Of a stretch of 64,000 nt of DNA, positions 37,887 through 48,767 are shown in pieces; within the stretch, counting starts at the first letter, position 1, and each line of letters opens with the position of its first letter. The DNA is taken from the NCBI GenBank assembly GCA_037975125.1, contig CM075853.1, positions 25,590,349 to 25,654,348 of the forward strand. Direction: 5' to 3'. This DNA comes from Latrodectus hesperus (taxonomy: Eukaryota > Arthropoda > Arachnida > Araneae > Theridiidae). A model generated the notes under the pieces. It saw nothing but the letters and a program-made list of their open reading frames with translations, was not told the DNA's origin and ran no database searches. The translations under genes and the position numbers were made by a program.

Positions 37887-38624
37887 TTCCAGAGCCACAC
37901 AATGTTAACTGTCCGCTGCAATGAAAGTTTACAAATTCAAAATCGATCTGGAGTCGATCGATTACGGACGCTAAAACCACTGCCTGTATTTGTTTGTGCA
38001 GTTTTCGATGAGTCATATCATTCTTAACTCGGACGGAAATGAAATTTGTTGCAACGTTGATCTTAGTCTTTCATATTTGTTGTCAGTAATTTAAAAAACA
38101 TTTTAAAACACATACGGAACGATAGTAATTTTTTAAAATATAATAACACAAAAAAGGAGTCGAATGCATTTATCGAGAGCCACAAATAATCCTTCAAGGA
38201 GACGCAGGTTGGCCACCACTGATCTGTAGGATTGTCTGTATTTTATAGTATTCCTTGATAATTACGCATAAAACTTGAACATTTTATACTAGTATGGTGG
38301 ATTTTAATTTCAACTCCAAAAAATACAAAGGTTTGTCTAAAATTTTCTCAATTTTTTGGATTTTATCATAGACAGAGATGAGAGAGATGTTCCAAAATAT
38401 ATTATCTAAGTAATCGTCTTGGTAACAGATTGCAAAAGGTAAAAATGATAAAGTGATATAGAATCACACACAAAATAGCAGTGAGAAATAAAAATGAAAA
38501 CACTGCATTTTCGCTTTCGTTTATGTTAGGTATAATTCTGGTAACCTATCTTGTGTGAAAACTAGCTTCATTTCTTAGTTGCACAAAGAATGTGTAATAA
38601 ATAACAAACAATGCATTGCATAAT

Positions 38625-38698
38625 GAACAATAAACAATATTAATGGATGTACAATGATATACAATGTATTGCACATCTATTAATATTGCTTAATGTTC
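38625..38698. repeat. Imperfect inverted repeat, 31-nt arms
   Basis: Arms 38625-38655 and 38668-38698 are reverse complements with four mismatches around a 12-nt spacer. Pairing weakens outwards. It is AT-rich and may be a foldback MITE remnant just downstream of the calmodulin-like gene's last identified exon. Confidence 0.7.
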
Positions 38699-38878
38699 GA
38701 TGTGCATTATTATTGTGTAATTATATAACATATCTAATTATAATCTTATAACAGGATCCAAGAATATGGGAAAAACTGCCATTAAATTGCCAGCAACGAA
38801 AAGATTACATAACCAAAACAAGTAATGAGTAAATGTGAAACAATTTTGATTTTGAGAAGAGATTTAAACTTTTCCAAC

Positions 38879-39118
38879 TTTCATAATTGATGCGTCCTTC
38901 TTCAACTTCAACGTCTCTGACGATTTCGTCTACTTCTTCATCGGTCAATTTGTCACCCAATGTGGTCAGGGCTTCACGGAGTGTCTCTACGTCCACGGTC
39001 TTAGTGTCTTCTTTATCGAAGGTTCTGAAAGCATCTTCGATGGACTCTTCAGTGCCGATCTCCTTCATCTTCATGGTAAGAATGGCCAGGAATGTCTGAA
39101 AGTCTATTGGACAGTTTT
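38879..39118 (-). CDS. Gene 2 (calmodulin-like), exon 4: EF-hands 2 (end) to 4
   Basis: A TATTCTAG acceptor starts 240 nt; the first two bases complete a Glu codon begun in exon 3. The product covers the rest of EF2 (ENCPIDFQTFLAILTMKMKE), the linker, EF3 (AFRTFDKEDTKTVDVETLRE) and EF4 (GDKLTDEEVDEIVRDVEVEE, then GRINYE). It aligns with calmodulin residues 59-139 with one residue missing in the EF4 loop. EF2 lacks the Asp at loop position 1 and the Glu at 12; EF3 has Thr at 5, 7 and 12; EF4 is disrupted. The end is placed at a GTTGGA donor, exactly where calmodulin genes have an intron (within the codon after YE). Otherwise the frame reads on to a TAA near 38805 with an unlikely tail. A calmodulin gene would have an intron inside this exon; here it is lost. 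Confidence 0.8.
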
Positions 39119-40142
39119 CTAGAATATAAAACGAAGTTTTGATACTTTTAAATTAATAGATCATTGAAATGTCTACATTTAATTAATCATTGAAAAAACT
39201 TGTCATTAAATACATGAAACAAAATACTATTGCTGAATAAAAGAAAACAATGGGGCTTTGAAATCATACAACAAAAGAAATGTATAGAACACCAACTAAA
39301 TTGAAAAGTTGTTTCCTTTTTTGCATTTCTAGAAAATAAGTCTTATACACAGACTGTGAAATATGATTTCTCTGATTGGTTAACTATTAGCGCAGAGATT
39401 ACACGCTGTTTCCGTCGGTGTAATCCTTGAATTCTTTCATCATCGAAATTTCACTGTTGATAATGAGTCTATTTTGTTTAGATTTTTTGCAACAATGCCA
39501 GGCAGATTTTTAGTCCTTTATAGCTTGTGGTGTCCATATTCTAAAAGCTGGAAGACATTGCAAGATTGTGGGAACTGGAATAGATAGAATATCATATTCA
39601 CGTATTAACTGAGTAATCGCTCAAGAATCCTTCTCAACAGATATGCAGACAAATGCAATCTCTATTTTGTGTTGTTCGCAGTGGATGAGAAAAGATCTTC
39701 CAAAACAAAGAGCTTATTAGGATATTTTCCATCTACCATTTAATGGCAATGTAGATAGGTCAATGAAATACCATTTGTTACCAAACTATATACAAACTGT
39801 GATGATAAAAAGTATAAATATTTTCATCAAAAATAATTAAGTGCTAAGCATATTGACTATCAAATTATACAAATCAGCTGATCCGATATTTAATCCTGTA
39901 GAATTGCAGTAAAGATGATAGAACAATAGAATCAGGCAACAGTTACAAGCATAATAAGTAATAATGCAGAAACTCCTTCAATAATCTTTTAAACTACGAA
40001 TATTGTTACAAAAAATAATTCGCATCATTTCTAGTGTATTTCTTTCGTGGTCAGGAAATAAATGTGACTGGAATTTATCTCATTTGCATTAAAAGGGTTT
40101 CCTCAAAAGGTGTGCTAAGGACAATTTCAAAGGCAGTCTTAC

Positions 40143-40286
40143 CATCAGCCCCAGAGTCGTTAATCATCTTGACTAGATCTGCTTCAGTCAAGCCCTGACC
40201 AAGGCACTTCATGACAGTCTCCAACTCCTTGGCTGTGATGGTCCCGTCACCATCTTTGTCGAACAGCGAGAAGGCTTCTTTAAAAT
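40143..40286 (-). CDS. Gene 2 (calmodulin-like), exon 3: EF-hand 1
   Basis: The 144-nt exon lies between an ATATTCCAG acceptor and a GTAAGA donor. It encodes [20 protein letters not shown], then [20 protein letters not shown] and MINDSGAD. The EF1 loop [12 protein letters not shown] keeps Asp at 1, 3 and 5, Thr at 7 and Glu at 12, so it should bind calcium. It then enters a second hand whose loop begins GAD instead of DAD. In calmodulin genes the equivalent exon is also 144 nt with the same phases, as I recall. Divergence from calmodulin (Cys at [14 protein letters not shown]) makes this a paralogue, not calmodulin itself. Its role might be as a calcium sensor or light-chain-like regulator; this is not shown by the sequence. 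Confidence 0.9.
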
Positions 40287-41929
40287 CTGGAATATTTATA
40301 GATATGTATTTGTGGCATTTATTATTTAAAATAAAATCTACCATTAATAAACAATCTCAATGCTTATAAGTTCTGTACTGAAATGGTTATAATAAAATAT
40401 ACACTGAAAAGACAAATGGTTGTGTTCACCAACTCTATAACTCGCTACACCACTTTTGACTTTCAAAATAGCTGCAACGCACCTCGGTATGGATATACAA
40501 ATTCTCACTGGAGGCAAAATATCAAAGAAGCGGTCATGAAAAATAATCTGACTTGGTGTTTGAACTGCTTTGTTATGAAAGCCCAGATATGCTGCATCGG
40601 ATTATAAAAGCCATTAATTGGCATTTATCATTACACTTCTCAGAGCAGTCCAACGCAGTATGTGATGTGAGGCGTTTCCAGGCAAAATATTTCTTTTCCT
40701 GTTAAGAAAGTAGACGTCATGTAATGGTGAGCGATTATTGATGTAATGCATTTCTCAAATTTTCAGCATTCGTGGTCCAATTTTCATCCTCCCACATGCA
40801 ATAATATATTTTGAATATTTCGGCACTAAACCTATACTACGACCTTGATTTTAAACTTTACAAATCACCAAGAATTTCGAAATTGATTGACAATTGGCAA
40901 CGCAGATCCTCAGATTGACAAAACAAAAATCTGGTGTCATTTTATTGCTCTTTCGTCTACCATGTCGGACATTTTCGTGGCTTCGCAGAAGTTCCGATTT
41001 GTGTCAAATATTCTGGAATGTCGACAAAATGCCTTCTTGAACATCCGCAGGTTTGAGCAAATGCTTGAAAGAAAGGGAATGTTCGATAACGCCAGCCTAA
41101 ATTCCACCCAGTGTGTTATTCGAATCGGTTCTTCGATTGCTTTCGAATCTATGGGGAATGTGCAAGTAATACATGTTTTCACGTTAATTGCAATTATCCG
41201 TATTAAATATTCACAGCAGCAGATTTATGGAAAATCATGATAATTTTAAAATGGGCATAAAGCGAGAATTAGATGATAGTCAAGCATCAATAAGTATACA
41301 GTCGAGCTTGGTTCCGAATATAAAATTCAGAAAGTATTCTCAATGCATACTTAAATTTTGAATTTACCAGTTTTGAAGTAAATGAAGAAAAAAGTTTTCA
41401 GTGCATCATTTTCTCAAAAGTGTTAGCGACAAACACTATGAAACCTGGTAAACTTTAGCGACACTTGAAAACTATTCATACGCCAACAAACCCAGAGAAT
41501 TTTTCAAATCAAAATTTAAAAAACATTCTTTAAAAATATTTGCTTATGAATGGAAAAGCTTTAATAAAATTCATATAAAATTGCCAGATGTAAAAAGCCT
41601 AGCAGTGCTTTGGTGAAGAGATTATTTTGCCAGCAGCGATTGAGATTGTAGAAACTATGTTTGGAGACAATTGCAATCCAGGACCCTTTCAAATAGTACT
41701 GTTGACCGTCATGATATAGCTGAATATGTAAAAGTACAGTATCAGCTTCAATCGAAGTTTTGTGAAGAATTATTTTCAATATAACTTAATGAGGCAATAT
41801 AGATGCTCATTTTATTACCTGTGTTAGATTTTGTGTGGTGTTATTACCTATATTAGATTTTGTGATGTATATCTGTAATAGAACTACTTTTTTGCCCACC
41901 AATAGATCTCAACGCAACAGCACTAGCAT
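40287..41929. other. Left part of gene 2 intron 2, unassigned
   Basis: The longest ORF, 117 codons on the plus strand at 40887-41240, has no motif I know and is overlapped by an 81-codon antisense ORF. Base composition there is less AT-rich than its surroundings, so it may be an eroded repeat. Confidence 0.3.
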
Positions 41930-42294
41930 AGGCCGTGGTAGTCTAGTGGTTAAGGGGTGGGTTCGATTCCCAATGCCACACAACAAAAACCCATCGAGTA
42001 CATGCAATATAGTGCTCGTTAAATCTGTGGAATCGAAAGTCCTGGTGTCGGTCGTTAAGCAGTTACCATGCGCGTAATGAATGGTCTGGAGAACATTTCC
42101 TCCCCCTCCAGATCAAAGTCAAAATTGATGAAGAGTATCTTCGGGTGATACCATCTATCGGAGCAGCTAAGAGCAAAGTCGTACTTTCACCTTCGTGGTG
42201 CTCTAGTTAAAATGAAAGACGCAACCTATACTGACTTAAATTCGCATAGCCAACGTCATAACGAGCTTGGTTTGTCCAAGAGTCATAACAATAA
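41930..42294 (+). repeat. tRNA-headed SINE, family C tail
   Basis: The head GGCCGTGGTAGTCTAGTGGT and B-box GGGTTCGATTCCC resemble a tRNA. The last 140 bp (AGCAAAGTCGTACTTTCACC onwards to the CATAACAATAAC tail) are shared with 52646-53050 and 59401-59794, which lack this head. Flanks CACTAGCAT and CACTTGCAT (41921-41929, 42295-42303) look like a target duplication with one mismatch. Confidence 0.75.
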
Positions 42295-43333
42295 CACTTG
42301 CATTATTTGCTATCTTAAATGATTTTATGAATGATGCAAATATAGAAGGAGAAAACGCGTCGGAATTTGCATCGATGGTGCGTGTTCAATATCGAGAAGT
42401 TTCCAAAGTATGCAAGCACTTGTAAAACAAAAGTCGCCACAGTGCATCTGGATACATGCATGATCTACAGCAGATGCTCTGGCTTCGATAGAATAGAGCC
42501 CTGTTCTGAATAATGTGTTAACTACTGTTGAATCCATAATTAATTATATAAAAATGAGACCCTTTATAAATCAAGTATTTTTCAGCACTTTGTAAAGAAA
42601 TGGCTGCTATACATTTAGCGTTATGCGAGGCAAGATGATTATTACGGAGGAAATTTTTGCAACGTTTTAATGAATTAATAGAAGAAATTGCTATTTTCCC
42701 TAGAACATACCTAACGCCGAGAATTTTAGCGATGGTTTATTTGTAATGGCCACACTGAAATTAAAGGGATACAAATAAAATTCGTCGGTATACTTGAAAA
42801 ATTAAATAACTTGAAACTTCAACATTATAGTGTCAAATACGCATCTATCGATACAAGTGATAAAGTTAATGCTTTTTGTAGAAAATTGGAATTATAGAGC
42901 AAAAATTTAAAGTTGAAAAACTTAACAATTTCTTCAAAAATGGATGGTTGTGTTAAAATGTAAAAGGTTAAAAAACAACATGTATAAGTTGTTTTTAAAA
43001 AATCACTGAAAATCATTTAGTTATACTGACAGAGAATTTTAAAAAGTATTTTCTTGCTGACGACAAACCGACAGAAAGTTGCGTGAGTGGATTAAGAATC
43101 CATTTCATTATACCCCTGAAAGATTCTCAGCTATCGAAAAAGATACCCACACACTTCACAAGAACAATCCAGTAATAAACCAATCCTTGAGCAGGAGGTG
43201 GTGATGAGTGTCCTGCACTAAAAACAAGGGCCTTCTATCACCGACATTCTACCCCTTCATGCCACGCAATTTTCTACACTGGATTCTTTGAAATCGGGAC
43301 TCAACAAAATATACATACAGAGCGTTACAGGCG

Positions 43334-43500
43334 AGCCCCGGACTCTACTTCTAGGTTAAAGGGTTTGGAATACTCGCCCATCACCAAATGCCTCGTCATT
43401 TTGAACCACAGTCAGGTGACGAAGTCACTCCTAGAGCTGGCAGCCTCCTCTTTACATCCACGCCACACCAGCGGAAGGACTTCGGACGTCACTCAATTAA
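43334..43500 (-). repeat. Family C body fragment
   Basis: The block from TGCCTCGTCATTTTGAACCA through CCACGCCACACCAGCGGAAG is shared with 52793 and 59537 onwards. The preceding ATACTCGCCCATCACCAA is shared with an inverted fragment near 58160-58320 but not with those two. No ends were found. Confidence 0.65.
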
Positions 43501-46500
43501 ATTTACCAAAAACAAAAGAAAACTGAAAGTGTCTGTCTATAACATTAAGCTTTCCTTCGAAAATCTTTGCTCTGCAAGACAGGCCCAAGAAGGTTATTAT
43601 TAAATTTGTTTTTAATTTAGTTAAGCTAAGAAAAAGTAATTTTAGATTTAGTAAATTACTTTAATTTTATTATTAAATATATTAGGTGGAAATGTATTTT
43701 ATTTTGTAAGTGTGTGTGCTTTCCTATCAATCAGTTTTAACCAATTTTCCCCCTGAGTGAGAAAGGTTCTTCCGAGTGCAGGCGCTAATCAACAGCGAGT
43801 GCCGCGCAAGATTTTTTTGACGTCTGGTTATTTAGTCTTTTAAGCACTTGTTTTAATTAAAAAAGTAGAGTTTGGTTTAAAAAATACATTTTGTTATTTT
43901 TTTAAATTGCTTGTGTGTGAGTGTTAGTTTGAAAATTTTATAATAAACAATAATTATTGAAAAATATGTCATGCAATTTAATATACATATATATATATAA
44001 TAAATGTGTGTGTTTAAGAGCAAGTAAATTTGCTTTGAAATTTGTGGTTTCAAAAATTTTGTGTATAGTTTCTATTAAATATCCCATATTTTTCGATAGA
44101 TTAATAAATTATACATTTATATAGTTATATATATTTTTTTTTTGGAATTTTTATTGACCACTCAAAAACTAATGAAAAAAAAAAGATTTCGAGGTATTAA
44201 TTGTTTTTCCTGTTGACGAAATTATATCGATTATTAACGCATATAGCACGTGTTTAAAATATATCCAGTGGTCCAAATAACAAGTACGCGAGGAATTTTT
44301 TTAAACAGTGAATGTAATTATTATTAAATTTAAGTCTTTTGGATTTAAGAAATTGTCACTTAAGTAATTCCAGGCTCGAAGAAACACAAAACCATGTTCG
44401 AGTCTCACAAAAACGTTTGTTTAAGACGGGACCGTACAGAAAGATCTTTAAAAGTTCATAATTCAATGTTTTATTGATCGTTAGTAATGAATGTAGAGGA
44501 CATTTAGCAGCTTCCAACAGAATAAAATTTTTCTTTAAAATTATTAAATCAAAATGTAACTTATTTCCTTCTCATGTGCTCGAATAAAATCAACAGAGAG
44601 TGTAACTTGATTTTTTTTCCAACTATGATTGACATAGGAGGATATTTAGTTACATTTCCCCATCAAGTATTAAAAATACCTCTACAAATATCTAACAACA
44701 GCTTATGAAAATTAAAAAGTTTTGGTAAGACGCTTAAATTTTCATTCTTATTTTGTCTCATAAGGAAATGTTCGATTATATTTAAGAGCTGTTACTTTTA
44801 AAGCTAGAAATATACATAAATCAAGCTGACATTATAACTAGAATCTTTGTAATATATTGAGGGAGATCGTTTTCAATTCTGCGGTTGCATGTCACTCACT
44901 AAAAGCTCTTATTAAGAAATGCTCAAGAGTAAAACAATAAAAAAAAATCCCTCTTTGACGACTAAAATTTAACGATGGGGTTTATTTTATTTTTATTTAT
45001 TTGTTTATTTTTTGTCAACGTGTGAATCATTTGAACCAAAATAAAACGCTAGTTGATCCATAATTTTGGCTTTCACAAAATGATTTATGTATTCAAACAA
45101 AGTGTACTTCAACAAATTTTCAGTTTCGAATCGAACGAGTCGATTCCGCAGTATCATCAACCTTAATGGAAATCGTGCATCTTAAGCCATTCAACAGTAG
45201 TTTAACGACTTGTATCAACGGGCACGTGGTTCGAATCAGTTGGAACTGGCTTGTGGAGAACTGGTGTGGTTTTGGCACTTGTGGAACAATCAATGCCTTA
45301 CGATCAAAATTTCCCCCAATAACATTTGAATTTCAAATAAAATGAATCGAAACACTGATTCGTCAATCGAAATAAGATGGGGTAAGTTCGAGGACAGACT
45401 GTGTTGACGTAGGCATCGCACAAATCTATTACAAATCGCTTGGAAATTATGGTTATGACATTTGCAATCCATCTCTGTTTTCCAGTAAGGTTTATCTGAA
45501 CAATTTCAAATAGCATGAACTGAAACAACCGATTGATTGGCCAAATTAAATGGCATTTTTTTTCGAAATCTATGTGTGGTTAAACGGCCTGTGCAAGAGT
45601 GCTTGAAACATTTCTCATTTGATAAACAAAATTAAAAAAAGGTTTTTTTTCGGTAAACAGTTAAGATTTGACAATAAAGCCAATTCCATTCCTGAAAAAC
45701 ACTCTCCAAAAGTACCCTTGTGAAGAACGTTCTAAGAAGCTCTGGCAGAGAGATTTCAAGCACAAGAGTGCTTGAAGTGGGGGATTTGATGAGCCAGGCA
45801 AGTGAGCCTGAAGATTTTTAAAGATTCAGTTTAGAAAAAAATAGCGATTCCAGGTAATTTTAAAAGTAATATATTACTGAAGTTCTTTTAAAATCTGAAC
45901 TCCAGACATCAATAACAATAGAAATTTTCCTTATCATTGAAAACTTTTAAAAACAGAGTAAAGTGACTCAGAACAGAGTAAAGTGATCTGAACAAAACAA
46001 GCACTTCATGGTTAAAAAAAAGTGATTGTGCATACCCAGTATGCCAATACGATTTATGCACATGCTTGAGGTTTGTTATCAGCAATTGAAAGCTATTACC
46101 AATTCATAGTACATTAGTTGTAGAGATTACTCTTCGACGGGAACTAATATGAACCAGATTGTTTGTGATATTATTTAATTGCCTACCACAACAATAAATT
46201 GTTATTCGATCCTGTCTGCTCTTTTGGACACGAAATTGTTACAAGAGTTTTCCCGTGCTTCCAATGAACTGATTTTTTATCTAAAAGTAAATTTATGAAC
46301 ACTACATATAAGCGCCAATTAGAGAATGCACGTGGTAAAACACTCTTGCTAAATTATATCACTTTTTGTTGCGAGAGCAAACTGATGTGCCTATAAAATG
46401 TTGTGTTGGTAAAGGGGGTGTCTGTTAACTGTCGACACATTTTCGTGTTTAACAATTCATAAGATACATTTAAAATAATCACATGTTTAGAGGGAACACA

Positions 46501-46519
46501 ATGTTTTATGTCCATGTTG
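43501..46519. other. Gene 2 intron 2, no clear feature
   Basis: Mostly AT-rich. Minus-strand readings at 45290-45528 (for example KQRWIANVITIISKRFV) have transposon-like composition, but I cannot name a family. Confidence 0.3.
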
Positions 46520-46869
46520 AGTGTGCACTAATTGCCGGTGAGGGGGTGTTCCTGGGCGGAGTGGGTGAAGTACGTCGGGAGAGTAATCTCCTGGTAGGGT
46601 CACCCAAGGCATGAAGGCCACTCCATTATGTCAGCTAAAGCCTAGGGCAACGGAGCAAAGTCAGATTTCTACCCTTGGGTTCTGCCTTGAGTGCTCCAGG
46701 TACTATGTACCAACAGAAGCTGCTCTTACACTCCACTTTTCATTGGGTGTGAGAGAGGGGACATGGAGTTGAGACCGGAGGTGGTGCTTGAGAGACTGAC
46801 TAATTTTGAATTCATGGGGCTGGTGTGATGGTACTGTCATGGCAATCGAGGATAAGCAACAACAACAAC
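46520..46869 (+). repeat. SINE-like element with CAA tail, family D
   Basis: A GC-richer, non-coding block ending in AAGCAACAACAACAAC. Flanks ATGTCCATGTTG (46508-46519) and ATGTCCATATTG (46870-46881) agree at 11 of 12 positions, so this is a retroposed unit. The head is not clearly tRNA-like and the promoter type is unknown. Confidence 0.7.
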
Positions 46870-47297
46870 ATGTCCATATTGTCTCCCACTCGCGCTCCAA
46901 GCGACGAAAGGAAACCATAACACGAGTAATCGTTTGCCAATATCTGCCGTGAAGTCATGTCCGTTATTTTGGTTATAACTTCGGGTCACTGCAGCTATAA
47001 AAAAACACGATGTCCTTTATACAAATAATGGAAGAAACTTTTTTTACATCTCTGAACAGGAAATATGCGAGGGGAGACTATAAAAAGTTGTGCAAACTAT
47101 AAAAAATTATTTCAACAGTTGAATAAAATTATGCACACTTAATGATGCTATTTTAAAAAGAAAAGCAATTCAGTTGAGAAAATGAAATCGTCTATAAAGA
47201 AGCTTTTACAATGTAAAAACATGTTTTCTTTGATTTATTAAATATCATAGTATTTTAAACATATCATGACCACTCTTGGTATGTATTTATATATATA

Positions 47298-47757
47298 CAG
47301 GGTGATTTTCTAAATTGTTTTTACAAATTAAAGGGGTGATAGTACTCATCCAGACAAGTAATAATTACATAGGATCATAGGGTCGCATTCCACTCTGAGA
47401 GGCGGAAAAGAGGAATTCCCACCTGACAGTGCTTGCCCAAAACTTAAAACAGTGTTGGGTAAGTGAATGAATATCAAAAGTATGAAAACCATATTTATTG
47501 TTTAGTGAAAACCTCAAAGCAAATGCTCAAAAAGATACCCACGTGTGTCATTTCACAGTTGATATCGGCGAAGGAACAACTGGCGCATCCTTTCGAAGAT
47601 TCCTGGTGTATTAATTTTGTGACCGGCAACAACGATTCTAGCCACAAGATATTCAATTGAGTCCATAGGTACGTTGAGCACACTAAAGATTTCATGTGCC
47701 CCAAGAAGAAAAAAATCCAGTGGGTTGAGGTCCGGTGTACGAGGTTGAGTTCCGGTG
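47298..47757 (-). mobile_element. Tc1/mariner-superfamily relic, cut at the Naiad border
   Basis: The left end, after TA, is CAGGGTGATTTTCTAAATTG, a terminal repeat style common in this superfamily. From 47757 leftwards the minus strand encodes PRTPDLNPLDFFLLGAHEIF, then a decaying C-terminus (ERMRQLFLRRYQL in another frame). PDL.PLDFF is the usual third-acid block of these transposases. The remainder of the gene should lie to the right, but the Naiad element starts there and no continuation appears after the TA tract. Confidence 0.75.
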
Positions 47758-48071
47758 TCTATTGTGAGTATTTTCATCTATAGTGAGTATTTTTATTTTT
47801 CTGCATATATATTTTTCTTTTCTACATATATATTTAGTCTATTATTTAACAAAGTTCTTTTAATACGAACACTCTTCGGGGGAATTGCTCGAAGAATTTT
47901 AGACATCTGTCCTTCGAGCATGTCAGAAAAGAGTGTTCATTTTTGCATAGCTGACCATCTCCCTCCTGATGAAGACGTGGTCCCTATGCCTTCTTGTCTT
48001 TTGCTTCATATACTTTAGTATCTTTCCAATTTTATATTTCTGATTTTGTTTTTCTTCATGTTTTATCTTAT
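47758..48071 (+). repeat. Left pseudo-LTR of the Naiad element
   Basis: Begins TCTATTGTGAGTATTTTC and ends near TTTTATCTTAT. It matches 51239-51531 almost exactly apart from one extra segment of about 21 bp near 47804-47825. It contains a nested hairpin: GAACACTCTT (47867-47876) pairs with AAGAGTGTTC (47929-47938), and inside it TGCTCGAAG (47886-47894) pairs with CTTCGAGCA (47912-47920). Just downstream, TTAGCTGCTTTTGCGCTGG occurs twice (48092 and 48233). Confidence 0.9.
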
Positions 48072-48422
48072 TTATATAGGCAAATCTTTCTTTAGCTGCT
48101 TTTGCGCTGGCTAGATTTCCTATTATGCATTGCAGTTCCAACATTATATATATTTTTAGTATTGTATTTATTACTTTATATTTATATATGTCTTTTCATT
48201 ATATTAATATATATTTTTTAACATTCATTTCATTAGCTGCTTTTGCGCTGGATCTGATGTTAATTTGTCTATGTATATGTCTTTAATCTAATTTTCCCTT
48301 TCAGGTACTTAATATTTTATCTCATGAATTGTAAATTAAAAGAATTAGCGCCTGACAAAAAGGGTGAAAATTCACCCTGTGTCCGGTCGTCCATGCATTA
48401 TGGGTGGTACCATGGAGGATAG

Positions 48423-48767
48423 TCAGAAAGTAACCATCCTAAGGACGATGAATATCTTAATTCTAATTGCTTTAGTAATCCTACTGATTTAAATAGTATT
48501 TTTGAAAAATTTAAATTTAAAAAATGTGATTCTAAAAAATGCAAAACATGTCCTAATTTTAATAACTTACAAATTTGTAAAGAATCTAATTCTGTTGCTT
48601 GCAAAATGTATAATATTATTTATCTTATCGAGTGTAATATTTGTAAATATAGATATATAGGCCAAACAAGCAACCCTTTAAATATTCGTATTAATTTACA
48701 CAGGTCCAATATTAAAAACTATGACAGTAAAAAATTTAATCTTGAATTCAATCATTTTCAAAATTCA
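48423..48767 (+). CDS. Naiad GIY-YIG endonuclease frame (5' part broken)
   Basis: The frame opens after a TAG and runs 115 codons to a TAG at 48768. It holds a Cys-rich motif CDSKKCKTC and then YNIIYLIECNICKYRYIGQT, in which the GIY and YIG strands and nearby cysteines are clear. The catalytic Arg follows in LNIRINLH and a Glu in NLEFNHF. It would nick target DNA to prime reverse transcription. It has no evident start codon; an upstream ATG (48412) is in another frame. It overlaps the RT ORF, and continuity of sense across 48752-48762 indicates a one-base frameshift, whether mutation or programmed. Confidence 0.85.

Noticed and set aside
38805..38878. Read-through C-terminus of the calmodulin-like protein
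   Set aside because: The tail is unlike any calmodulin end and starts exactly at the conserved intron position; kept only as an alternative.
39380..39470. Possible alternative exon in the calmodulin-like gene intron
   Set aside because: An open stretch ending in a stop exists, but in the phase set by exon 3 it stops after a few codons.
40887..41240. 117-codon plus-strand ORF inside a gene 2 intron
   Set aside because: No recognisable family, opposed by an equally open antisense frame; probably an eroded repeat.
47940..47985. Possible hammerhead ribozyme in the pseudo-LTR because of CTGATGA
   Set aside because: No stem II followed by GAAA and no matching stems I and III could be placed around it.
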